Origin: Spirosoma arboris
GTDB taxonomy: Bacteria; Bacteroidota; Bacteroidia; Cytophagales; Spirosomataceae
Direction: 5' to 3'
Length of the DNA stretch: 64,000 nucleotides
Assembly (NCBI RefSeq): GCF_009754945.1
Contig: NZ_WPIN01000001.1
Coordinates: 62,001 to 126,000, forward strand
A model generated the notes under the pieces. It saw only the letters and a program-made list of their open reading frames with translations, made no database searches and was not told the origin of the DNA. Of the stretch, positions 16,336-27,669 are shown piece by piece; position 1 is the first letter of the stretch, and each line of letters starts with the position of its first letter. Both the position numbers and the translations under genes were made by a program.

Positions 16336-17964
16336 ATGAACCTTTCCAGCGTGTTCGGCAACATAAAGATTTGCTATAAATGTGTCCAATCAACACTATT
16401 AGGTCGTCGGTATGGGTTACTGGGACTTATTCTGCTGCTGATGCAATTCATGGCTGTGGCACAAACCGCTCACAACCCGATCATCTTCGCTGACGTACCC
16501 GATATGGCCATGATTCGGGTGGGGAATACGTATTACATGAGCAGCACCACCATGCACATGAGTCCGGGCTTGCCAATCATGAAATCGAACGACCTGGTTA
16601 ACTGGGAGATGGTTGGCTATGCCTACGATACGCTGGCCAGTGTCGATGCGCTGAATCTGACCAGCGGGAAAAGCACCTACGGACGTGGTTCATGGGCCAG
16701 TAGTCTTCGCTACCACAAGGGTACATATTACGTGACCACTTTTGCCCAAACTACTGGCAAAACCTATATCTATACCACCAAGGACATTGAAAAAGACCCC
16801 TGGAAAGCAGCGTCATTTACTCCTGCTTACCACGATCATAGCCTGTTTTTTGACGACGACGGTCGGGTTTACTTGATTTACGGCGCGGGTAAACTCCGAC
16901 TGATCGAACTCAACGCCGATGCTTCCGGCGTAAAGCCCGGCACTACAGAGCAAATACTGATTGAAAACGCCAGTTTGCCATCCGGTACGGGTGGGGGATT
17001 ACCCGCCGAAGGATCACAGCTTTTTAAAGTAAATGGCAAGTATTACCTGTTCAACATCACCTGGCCAAAAGGTGGCATGCGAACGGTGGTCATTCACCGC
17101 GCCGATAAGCTAACAGGGCCGTGGGAAGGGCGAATTGGACTTCAGGATTTGGGCGTAGCGCAAGGTGGTCTGATCGATACACCCGATGGGAAATGGTACG
17201 CCTATCTCTTCCGCGATTTTGGTGGCGTGGGTCGTATTCCATATCTGGTGCCGGTGACCTGGGAAGGGAGCTGGCCGGTATTGGGCGTCAACGGCAAAGT
17301 TCCAGAAACCCTCGACTTGCCCGCCAGCAAAGGCCTGATTCCCGGTATTGTCGCTTCCGACGAATTTACCCGTAAGAAAGGAGATTCTGCGGTACCATTG
17401 GTGTGGCAGTGGAACCATAATCCCGATAATACGCTCTGGTCGGTTAGCGACCGGAAAGGCTTTTTACGGCTGAAAACCGGACGAATTGATACGTCATTTG
17501 TGCTGGCTCGTAACACGCTTACCCAACGCACCATTGGCCCAGAATCATCGGGTTCGACCGCGCTGGACGTATCGAACCTAAAGGAGGGCGACTTTGCGGG
17601 ATTGAGCCTGTTGCAGAAGAATTATGGTCTGGTGGGTGTGAAGCGAGAGAACGGGCAACATTTCATCGTCATGGTCAGCGCCGGTTCGGGCAAACCCGTT
17701 GAGGTGAAACGGGTGCCGCTCGGCCAGAAAACGGCTTATCTGAAAGCCGAGTGCGACTTCAAAGACCGAAAAGACACGGCGAATTTCTTTTACAGCCTGG
17801 ATGGTAAAACCTGGACTCGTATCGGAGAGCCGCTGAAGATGCCCTATACTATTCCCCATTTTATGGGCTATCGGTTCGGTCTGTTCAATTACGCGACTCA
17901 GCAAACGGGTGGCTATGCTGACTTCGATTATTTCCGAATTACTGGTCAGGTTGTTGGGAGATAA
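16336..17964 (+). CDS. GH43 glycosidase, second copy
   Basis: A 542-residue exported GH43 enzyme, probably beta-xylosidase or arabinofuranosidase. The N-terminus has a long basic region (1-27) before the hydrophobic core and A-V-A-Q at 40-43; no later start would keep this signal. The propeller shows the general base Asp56 (A-D-V-P-D-M-A), Asp167 (Y-H-D-H-S-L-F-F) and general acid Glu225 (P-A-E-G-S-Q-L-F). A C-terminal sandwich domain begins near 345. The D-V-P-D and H-D-H-S variants set it apart from the other two GH43 proteins here and suggest a different GH43 subfamily. It follows the GH127/146 gene by 3 bases. Confidence 0.87.
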   Translation: MNLSSVFGNIKICYKCVQSTLLGRRYGLLGLILLLMQFMAVAQTAHNPIIFADVPDMAMIRVGNTYYMSSTTMHMSPGLPIMKSNDLVNWEMVGYAYDTLASVDALNLTSGKSTYGRGSWASSLRYHKGTYYVTTFAQTTGKTYIYTTKDIEKDPWKAASFTPAYHDHSLFFDDDGRVYLIYGAGKLRLIELNADASGVKPGTTEQILIENASLPSGTGGGLPAEGSQLFKVNGKYYLFNITWPKGGMRTVVIHRADKLTGPWEGRIGLQDLGVAQGGLIDTPDGKWYAYLFRDFGGVGRIPYLVPVTWEGSWPVLGVNGKVPETLDLPASKGLIPGIVASDEFTRKKGDSAVPLVWQWNHNPDNTLWSVSDRKGFLRLKTGRIDTSFVLARNTLTQRTIGPESSGSTALDVSNLKEGDFAGLSLLQKNYGLVGVKRENGQHFIVMVSAGSGKPVEVKRVPLGQKTAYLKAECDFKDRKDTANFFYSLDGKTWTRIGEPLKMPYTIPHFMGYRFGLFNYATQQTGGYADFDYFRITGQVVGR

Positions 17965-18044
17965 GAAGGTAAATAAGCTAAATGTTTCTTGTTAAACTAT
18001 GTAAGCTATTGGTTATAAATGAATTGTCGAAAATACACTGATAA

Positions 18045-19238
<1,194 letters not shown>

Positions 19239-19241
19239 GCC

Positions 19242-19312
19242 TTTTCTGACAGGATTAACGTGATTCATTGGATTTAAAAGAATCTTGAAAATCCTGTTAA
19301 TCCTGTCGAAAA
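19242..19312. repeat. Palindromic intergenic element of the gacaggatt type
   Basis: The left arm 19242-19265, with the core gacaggattaac, and the right arm 19290-19312, with the core gttaatcctgtc, form an imperfect hairpin with an inner gattc/gaatc pair. It occupies most of the gap between the two CE1 esterase genes and differs from the two ggagggatcttcgg elements nearby, although the outer edge of the element at 22372 also starts gacaggatt. Confidence 0.75.
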
Positions 19313-19331
19313 TAAAAAAACATTCCCTTAA

Positions 19332-21272
<1,941 letters not shown>

Positions 21273-21320
21273 ACTGACTTATAGAACTTATCCGCTTACC
21301 GGTATTTGAATCAACTTCTT

Positions 21321-22358
21321 ATGAAACGAATTTACACAGCTCTTGCACTGATTGGGTGTTCGCTGACCGCTTTCGCACAAACCAATAAAACCCCGAAAGA
21401 TAAGCCACTGGTATCGCACATATACACGGCAGACCCGTCAGCGCATGTATTCAACGGTAAAATTTACATCTATCCTTCGCATGATGTTGATGTAAAGGAT
21501 GTTAAAGAAGACGATGAAGGCGGGCATTTCGCCATGCGTGACTACCACGTTCTGTCGATGGATAAGATTGGTGGCCCCGTGAAAGACAACGGTGTAGCCC
21601 TCGATATTAAAGATATTCCCTGGGCGGGACGTCAGCTATGGGCACCTGATGCTACGTTCAAAAACGGTACGTATTACTTGTATTTTCCGGTGAAAGATAA
21701 GCAGGATGTTTTTCGAATCGGCGTAGCAACCAGCAAAAAACCAACGGGGCCTTTCAAGCCAGAACCGGAGCCCATAAAAGGGAGCTACAGCATTGATCCA
21801 ACCGTGTTTCAGGATACCGATGGCAAAGCCTATCTCTATTTTGGAGGCATCTGGGGTGGTCAGTTGCAGCGCTGGAGCGGTAACAATTATGACCCCAAGG
21901 GCGCTTTGAAGAAAAAAGACGAAGTGGCGTACCTGCCGCGCGTGGCGCGGTTAAGCGCCGACATGAAATCCTTCGCTGAGTCAGTTCGAGAAGTGCAGAT
22001 TCTCGACAAAAACGGCAAACCGTTTTTGGAAAATGAAAACGACAAACGCTTTTTCGAAGCAGCCTGGCTGCATAAATACAAGGGTAAGTATTACTTCTCG
22101 TATTCTACTGGTGATACGCACAATCTTTGCTATGCCATCGGCGATAATCCATATGGCCCCTTTACGTATCAGGGTATTGTGCTCAAACCCGTTCTCGGCT
22201 GGACGAATCACCACTCCATTGTTCAGGTAAGCAACAAATGGTACCTGTTCTATCATGACGTGCAACTTTCGGGCAAGACGCATCTGCGGAATGTGAAAGT
22301 GACCGAGCTAACCTATAATCCAGACGGCACGATTAAACCGATCGACGCCTATAAGTAA
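21321..22358 (+). CDS. GH43 enzyme, compact single-domain type
   Basis: A 345-residue exported GH43 protein, probably a beta-xylosidase or arabinofuranosidase of the GH43_1-like compact type. ATG 21321 is chosen over an in-frame TTG 15 bases upstream because it starts the signal peptide (M-K-R-I-Y-T to A-F-A-Q, 1-20). Catalytic residues are Asp38 (T-A-D-P-S-A-H), Asp159 (S-I-D-P-T-V-F) and Glu246 (F-F-E-A-A-W-L-H-K). There is no C-terminal sandwich domain, unlike the other two GH43 proteins in the locus. It follows the double esterase by 48 bases and is followed by a long palindromic element. Confidence 0.9.
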   Translation: MKRIYTALALIGCSLTAFAQTNKTPKDKPLVSHIYTADPSAHVFNGKIYIYPSHDVDVKDVKEDDEGGHFAMRDYHVLSMDKIGGPVKDNGVALDIKDIPWAGRQLWAPDATFKNGTYYLYFPVKDKQDVFRIGVATSKKPTGPFKPEPEPIKGSYSIDPTVFQDTDGKAYLYFGGIWGGQLQRWSGNNYDPKGALKKKDEVAYLPRVARLSADMKSFAESVREVQILDKNGKPFLENENDKRFFEAAWLHKYKGKYYFSYSTGDTHNLCYAIGDNPYGPFTYQGIVLKPVLGWTNHHSIVQVSNKWYLFYHDVQLSGKTHLRNVKVTELTYNPDGTIKPIDAYK

Positions 22359-22371
22359 GACGTATTTTGAC

Positions 22372-22491
22372 AGGATTTATCATCGGATTTTGTCATCCCG
22401 ACGCAGGAGGGATCTTCGGTAAAAGAAATTATTTGGGTACTTACCGAAGATCCCTCCTGCGTCGGGATGACAAAATCCGATGATAAATCCT
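22372..22491. repeat. Perfect 51-bp hairpin element, copy 2
   Basis: Arms 22372-22422 and 22441-22491 are exact reverse complements over 51 bases around an 18-base loop. The core (gtcatcccgac, ggagggatcttcgg) is shared with the imperfect element at 13901-14005; here the GC-rich insert is absent and the arms are longer. It begins 13 bases after the GH43 stop and ends 48 bases before the GH10 start. The perfect arms suggest recent arrival or active homogenisation. Confidence 0.9.
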
Positions 22492-22538
22492 ATCCATCTA
22501 ATAAGTCCTGCCGAAGAAAAACTAAACCTTTTTTAATC

Positions 22539-23600
22539 ATGCATAAATTCAGTTCATATACCCTGATTGCCCTGACGGTTGCCTTCGTAGCTCCCGAAAA
22601 AGGGTTAAAAGATTATTACAAGGCCTATTTCCCGATTGGGGTGGCTGTAAGCCCGCGCATGGTGCAGCCCGGACCAGATGCCGAATTGATTAAAGCTCAG
22701 TTCAACAGCATGACGCCCGAAAATGCCATGAAAATGGGGCCAGTTCATCCAGAAGAGAACCGCTACAACTGGAAAGACGCCGATGCCATCGCGGATTTTG
22801 CCCAGCAGAACAACATCAAATTACGGGGACATACCCTTTGCTGGCACAATCAGACACCGCGCTGGTTCTTCACTGATTCCACCGGTAAAACCGTTAGTCG
22901 GGAGGTTTTGCTAGCTCGACTAAAACAGCATATTACAGATGTCATGGGTCGGTACAAAGGGAAGATTTACGCCTGGGACGTAGTAAATGAAGCCGTCCCC
23001 GACACGGGAACTGGTATCTACCGCAAATCGAAATTTTACGAAATTATCGGCGAAGACTATATCGAAAAGGCGTTTCAATACGCCCATGAAGCTGATCCCT
23101 CAGCCCAACTGTTTTACAACGATTACAATACTGAAAATGCCTCAAAGCGGAATCGTATCTATCAGTTGCTCAAGAGTCTAAAGGATAAGAAAGTGCCGAT
23201 CAACGGGGTAGGCTTACAGGCTCACTGGTCTATTTATGAGCCAACCGCGCAGGAGTTGGAGGAATCGATCAACAAATTTGCCAGCCTGGGACTCAAGGTG
23301 CAGTTTACAGAGGTTGACGTGTCGGTGTATCCCAAAGAACACGAACGTCGGGCTCGGCGCGATACGGACAAGAGTGAGTTTACACCGGATATGGCCGACA
23401 AACAGGCGGCTCATTACAAAATGCTATTCGAGGTATTTCGCAAACACCGCGACAAAATCACCGGCGTTACATTCTGGAATCTAACCGACCGCTATTCGTG
23501 GCTAGACAATTTCCCCGTTCCGGGCCGTAAGGATTATCCCTTACTGTTCGATCAGAATGGACAGCCCAAAAAGGCATATGAGAGCGTCGTGAAATTCTAA
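22539..23600 (+). CDS. GH10 endo-1,4-beta-xylanase
   Basis: A 353-residue retaining xylanase that cuts the beta-1,4-xylan backbone. ATG 22539 is preferred over an upstream in-frame ATG at 22467, because the upstream part would lie inside the palindromic element and is charged, whereas 22539 opens a short hydrophobic segment (residues 7-18). The (beta/alpha)8 barrel shows the acid/base Glu151 (W-D-V-V-N-E-A) and nucleophile Glu258 (Q-F-T-E-V-D-V), with the substrate motifs G-H-T-L-C-W-H-N-Q near 97-105 and G-L-Q-A-H-W near 225-230. No binding module is attached. It is the only backbone-cutting enzyme in the locus and defines its main substrate as xylan. Confidence 0.95.
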   Translation: MHKFSSYTLIALTVAFVAPEKGLKDYYKAYFPIGVAVSPRMVQPGPDAELIKAQFNSMTPENAMKMGPVHPEENRYNWKDADAIADFAQQNNIKLRGHTLCWHNQTPRWFFTDSTGKTVSREVLLARLKQHITDVMGRYKGKIYAWDVVNEAVPDTGTGIYRKSKFYEIIGEDYIEKAFQYAHEADPSAQLFYNDYNTENASKRNRIYQLLKSLKDKKVPINGVGLQAHWSIYEPTAQELEESINKFASLGLKVQFTEVDVSVYPKEHERRARRDTDKSEFTPDMADKQAAHYKMLFEVFRKHRDKITGVTFWNLTDRYSWLDNFPVPGRKDYPLLFDQNGQPKKAYESVVKF

Positions 23601-23647
23601 AATGGTATTTAAGAACCTCCATTAGTTATTCCAATCCCAACTTGTCA

Positions 23648-23749
23648 ATGAAAAAACTAGAGGTGTGAATCGCAATCATGCTATTGCTGGCTCAGCATAA
23701 CGTGTCGGTTGGGGGAACCGAATATTTGGGCTATGGTTTCGTCGCGTAA
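23648..23749 (+). pseudogene. Possible remnant of a small secreted-protein gene
   Basis: An ATG at 23648 reads M-K-K-L-E-V, a TGA, then in the same frame I-A-I-M-L-L-L-A-Q and a further 17 codons to TAA at 23747. With the TGA read through it looks like a signal peptide followed by a short tail ending Y-L-G-Y-G-F-V-A. This may be a decayed gene start in the PUL or chance. The rest of the 901-base gap 23601-24501 holds the susC promoter module and leader hairpins and is otherwise AT-rich, with nothing recognised. Confidence 0.25.
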
Positions 23750-24062
23750 CTTCCTGATTCTGAAAAGACAGCTTTATTTTCTTGGGAGTCAATGTTCAAA
23801 GAGATTGTTACGTTCGGTGAACCAATAGTAAAAAATGATTTAATCTCTCTTTTTAATAGACCAGTATTTAATTTAAATGACTATCATGTTACTATTTGTA
23901 TAGCTAAGCTCCCTAATTCTGTCTAGAAACTTAAAAAAGGGGATCTAAGTATACATCCAGAATGAATTCAAGTTTTACTAAAAGCCTTATTACCATGCAT
24001 TTTGTCCGCGAAAGGTTTAACTATGATTCTACGGCTTAATGAACATTAAATTAATTTTAAAA

Positions 24063-24130
24063 ATGTAACATAGCCAATGATTCGTGTAACATGCTTTTGC
24101 TATGCTTTGCATTATATCAATATAAATTTG
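24063..24130 (+). promoter_or_regulatory. PUL promoter module copy 2, upstream of susC
   Basis: ATGTAACAT at 24063-24071 and GTGTAACAT at 24084-24092 (21-bp period) are followed after 30 bases by TAAATTTG (24123-24130), a TAnnTTTG -7 box. Repeat period, repeat-to-box distance and the following tcctcaat are the same as upstream of the HTCS gene (7464-7531). This is the probable HTCS-activated promoter of the SusCD unit. The leader to the susC ATG would be about 365 bases, long enough for RNA-level control. Confidence 0.75.
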
Positions 24131-24382
24131 TCCTCAATGTCTACAGGTCAAATTAGCCAAATTAAAAAAGTACGCAAGGCTACAAATTGTTGCGGAGAAT
24201 TTACTGAAAGCCAAAACAAGGCCTGTACTGCTTTAAGTCAAAAATGAGTTGAGTAAAATGTATGTCCGCAGTATGGATAAAAAGAGTACATACCTATTTG
24301 TATTGTCTTGATTTGTCAAACTTATAACTACTAAGCCTTCTTCCTTTATCTATGCATAGACGAAAATAGTTCGAATAAAAAA

Positions 24383-24471
24383 AGTCAGTAATGTTGGCGC
24401 ATTACTGACTGGTTAATACCCCAATTTTTTCGGCGAGAAAAAACATCCAAAACGGATGCAGGGATTTTTTT
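24383..24471 (+). promoter_or_regulatory. Hairpins in the susC 5' leader
   Basis: AGTCAGTAATG (24383-24393) and CATTACTGACT (24400-24410) form a perfect 11-bp stem with a 6-base loop. A second small stem, CATCC (24444-24448) with GGATG (24454-24458), is followed six bases later by a run of seven T (24465-24471), 30 bases before the susC ATG. Together they could form an attenuator or an RNA-binding site controlling SusC synthesis; no known riboswitch was recognised. Confidence 0.5.
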
Positions 24472-24501
24472 GCCTTTGCTAAAAAACAAACCCTTAAAAT
24501 T

Positions 24502-27500
24502 ATGCGAAATCAATTACAAATTCATGGTTTACTGTTAAAACTCGTACGGCCTGGGCTCCACCTGCTTCTGATCGTTTACTGCCTAATGACAACCGCCTGG
24601 GCAAACGGTGCCGATCAACCCGTGACGGGTACTGTATTGGACGAAAAAGGAAGTCCGCTGGTGGGCGTAAATATTCAGATTAAAGGCACAACTCGCGGAA
24701 CCGCCAGTGATGCTCGGGGTACCTATCGAATTGATGTGCCTAACGGTAACTCTGTACTTGTCTTCAGTTATATAGGGTATAAAAAGCAGGAAATCACGGT
24801 GGGTAATCAGTCAGCAATCAACGTATCGCTGGAGGCCGATGCTGGTTCACTTGAAGAAGTGGTAGTGGTGGGATATGGCACTCAAAAGCGGTCTTCCCTG
24901 ACAGGGGCCGTATCGACCGTTACACCCAAAGAAATAACCGCACTCCCAGTACCAAACGTTGCTTCGGCACTACAAGGACGCGTTCCGGGTGTGTCGGTGG
25001 TGAACAACGGCGGACCAGGGTCATCGCCCATCGTGCAAATTCGGGGGATTGGCTCAATTAGTTATGGATCAGGCCCTTTATATGTAATTGACGGCGTACC
25101 AACTGGCGATCTAAATAGCTTCAATACGAATGATATTGAATCATTGGAAGTGCTGAAAGATGCCAGTTCAGCCGCTATTTATGGCTCACGGGCAGCTAAC
25201 GGGGTTATTCTGATTACCACCAAGAAAGGTGGCCGCGACAGTAAAATTCGAGTAACTCTTGATACATATGTCGGCACTCAAAGTGCTAGCCATAAAATTG
25301 ATGTGCTCAATCGTGATCAGTATGTGCAATATGCCAAGGCGTTGACATCCAATGCCGGAATTGCTCTGCCTTCGCGCTTGAATAATCTGAATACGCCTAT
25401 CTATGATGGTGCAACCCAAACTTTCGCCCAAACCGAAACCAATTGGCAGAATGAACTTTTCCGAAATGCACCGATTGCGCAGCATCAGCTTTCGTTGTCT
25501 GGTGGTAATGCCGTTTCGCGATTCTTTGCTTCGGGTAGTTATTTCAAGCAGGATGGTATTATGCGGGGAACCGATTTCGAACGAGGTTCTTTGCGTCTGA
25601 ACTCGGATCATCAGATCGCTAAATTCCTGTCCGTTGGACAGACGCTGACAGGGTCTTATAGCAATCAACGCGGTGAAACCACTGGAGATCGTTCGCAACT
25701 GATGCACGCGATCCGGATGATGCCGTATTGGCCGACGATGGACCCAACTAAAGTGGGTGGATTCAGTGCTCCTACCGCTGCCGACGGCTCCGATCCGGAG
25801 AACCCACTCCGCGCTCCAGCAATGGACGTAACCCGAACGAAGTTTCTAAAAGTCTTTGCCACGGTTTACGCCGACGTTCGATTAACCAGCTTTTTGAAAT
25901 ATCGATTCAATTATGGAGTTGATTTAGGCTTTTCGAATAGTCCCACCTTCAATCCGATCTATAACGATGGGTATGTACAACGGAGTTCGGCTACCGTTTC
26001 GCAAACAAACAATACCAATATTGCCCAGACCATTACCAACCAGCTGTCGTTTGATAAGTCGTTTGGCAAACACAATCTGAGCGTCCTGGCTGTTGCTGAA
26101 ACGCAGAAAGTACTCTCAACGGGCTTGTCCGGATCAGGAACTCGTCCAAATAATGATTTAAATGTGATTCAAGGGGTCAGCAACCCGGCCATTACCAGTA
26201 CTCGGGCAGAAACGGACCTGATCTCGTATGTTGGTCGTGTCAACTACGATTACGATGGTAAGTATTTGTTAAGTGCCTCAATTCGTCGGGATGGATCGTC
26301 ACTCTTCGCGCCAGGTAATAAGTGGGGTAACTTCCCATCAGCCTCGGTGGGTTGGCGGATCAATCAGGAAAGCTTTATGAAGGGAGTCCGAAATCTATCT
26401 GAGTTGAAACTGCGGGTCAGCTACGGTAAAACTGGTTTCAACGGAATTGCCAACTACGCCTGGCAGTCGCTGGTATCGGCGGATGCTACTGCTTATCCAT
26501 TCGGGTCTGCCAACAGTCTGGGCTCTTATTTTAACTCATTAGGCAATACGGATTTAAAATGGGAAACTACAGACATGGTCAATGGAGGGATTGATCTTGG
26601 CCTGTTTAATAACAAAGTTACGTTTACCGCTGAAGTCTATAACCGGTTTACCGACGGCCTAATTCTGGGTGTTCCCATTCCGAACTCGATCGGATATAGC
26701 AATGCGCCCGTGGCCAACATCGGTAGTATGAAAAACTGGGGGTATGAATTCCAGGCGGGTTACAACTACGCAAAAGGTGATTTCCGAGGGAATGTATCGG
26801 CCAATATAGGTATCACGCGCAATCGGGTGCTGAGTCTGGCTACGCCTACTGCGTCGATTTACGCGGGGTTAAATGCTGATTATGGCGGTTTTGATATTAC
26901 CAAAACCGAAGTGGGTCAGCCTATCCAGTCGTTCTATGGCTGGCAGGTGGATGGTATTTTCAAGTCAATCGACGAGGTGTATAGTGCTCCTGCTCAGAAC
27001 CGGGCCGCTACCCGAGATGCGGATAATCCCGCCAAAAACACATCGGCTGGCGACATTCGCTTCAAAGACCTCAACGGAGATGGTAAAATCGACGCCAATG
27101 ATCGGACCTACCTGGGGAGTTACCTGCCGAAATTTAATTACGGTGCAAATTTCTCCGGTACGTACAAAAACTTCGATTTCACGCTGTATTTGCAGGGAAC
27201 CTACGGCAACAAGATTTATAACGGAACGAAAGTCGTGACGCAGGGTATGCTTCGGTTGTTTAACGCGGGTACGGCTGTACTAAATGCCTGGACACCAACC
27301 AACATGAATACAGATATACCCCGAGCCGTCAGTGGTGATCCTAACAACAACAGCCGGACATCAGATCGATTTATTGAAGATGGCTCCTACATGCGGGTTA
27401 AAAACCTAACGATTGGTTATTCGATTCCAACTAAAGCCCTGGGTAGTTTGACTAGTGGTGTTGTGAACAAAGTTCGAGTGTATGTGTCGAGCCAAAACCT

Positions 27501-27636
27501 GTTAACCCTAACGAAATACACGGGCTATGATCCGGAAATTGGTTCCCGCAATGGCACCCTGCTCAGAAGTGGTATCGACTACGCTAACTACCCACAAGCG
27601 CGCACCTTACTAGCTGGTCTTCAGATAACTTTCTAA
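24502..27636 (+). CDS. SusC/RagA-type TonB-dependent transporter
   Basis: A 1044-residue outer-membrane channel that imports oligosaccharides, here presumably xylo- or arabinoxylo-oligosaccharides. Signal peptide 1-36 or so (ends A-W-A-N). Residues about 40-112 form the carboxypeptidase-regulatory-like domain, followed by a TonB-box region (E-E-V-V-V-V-G-Y-G, about 118-126), the plug (130-240) with the SusC signature N-D-I-E-S-L-E-V-L-K-D-A-S-S-A-A-I-Y-G, and a 22-strand barrel to the C-terminal Phe (L-Q-I-T-F). It is followed after 33 bases by susD. The promoter module upstream links it to the HTCS regulator 17 kb away. Confidence 0.95.
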   Translation: MRNQLQIHGLLLKLVRPGLHLLLIVYCLMTTAWANGADQPVTGTVLDEKGSPLVGVNIQIKGTTRGTASDARGTYRIDVPNGNSVLVFSYIGYKKQEITVGNQSAINVSLEADAGSLEEVVVVGYGTQKRSSLTGAVSTVTPKEITALPVPNVASALQGRVPGVSVVNNGGPGSSPIVQIRGIGSISYGSGPLYVIDGVPTGDLNSFNTNDIESLEVLKDASSAAIYGSRAANGVILITTKKGGRDSKIRVTLDTYVGTQSASHKIDVLNRDQYVQYAKALTSNAGIALPSRLNNLNTPIYDGATQTFAQTETNWQNELFRNAPIAQHQLSLSGGNAVSRFFASGSYFKQDGIMRGTDFERGSLRLNSDHQIAKFLSVGQTLTGSYSNQRGETTGDRSQLMHAIRMMPYWPTMDPTKVGGFSAPTAADGSDPENPLRAPAMDVTRTKFLKVFATVYADVRLTSFLKYRFNYGVDLGFSNSPTFNPIYNDGYVQRSSATVSQTNNTNIAQTITNQLSFDKSFGKHNLSVLAVAETQKVLSTGLSGSGTRPNNDLNVIQGVSNPAITSTRAETDLISYVGRVNYDYDGKYLLSASIRRDGSSLFAPGNKWGNFPSASVGWRINQESFMKGVRNLSELKLRVSYGKTGFNGIANYAWQSLVSADATAYPFGSANSLGSYFNSLGNTDLKWETTDMVNGGIDLGLFNNKVTFTAEVYNRFTDGLILGVPIPNSIGYSNAPVANIGSMKNWGYEFQAGYNYAKGDFRGNVSANIGITRNRVLSLATPTASIYAGLNADYGGFDITKTEVGQPIQSFYGWQVDGIFKSIDEVYSAPAQNRAATRDADNPAKNTSAGDIRFKDLNGDGKIDANDRTYLGSYLPKFNYGANFSGTYKNFDFTLYLQGTYGNKIYNGTKVVTQGMLRLFNAGTAVLNAWTPTNMNTDIPRAVSGDPNNNSRTSDRFIEDGSYMRVKNLTIGYSIPTKALGSLTSGVVNKVRVYVSSQNLLTLTKYTGYDPEIGSRNGTLLRSGIDYANYPQARTLLAGLQITF

Positions 27637-27669
27637 CTGATTTTAACGAACTTAATGCATACTTTTTCT

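Noticed and set aside
22467..22538. Upstream extension of the GH10 xylanase to an ATG at 22467
   Set aside because: It would place the start inside the palindromic element and in front of a charged stretch that would spoil export; ATG 22539 fits better.
25186..25707. Open frame of 173 codons antisense to susC
   Set aside because: Opposite the plug and barrel coding region of susC; the product has no family features. An antisense RNA here cannot be excluded but nothing in the sequence shows one.
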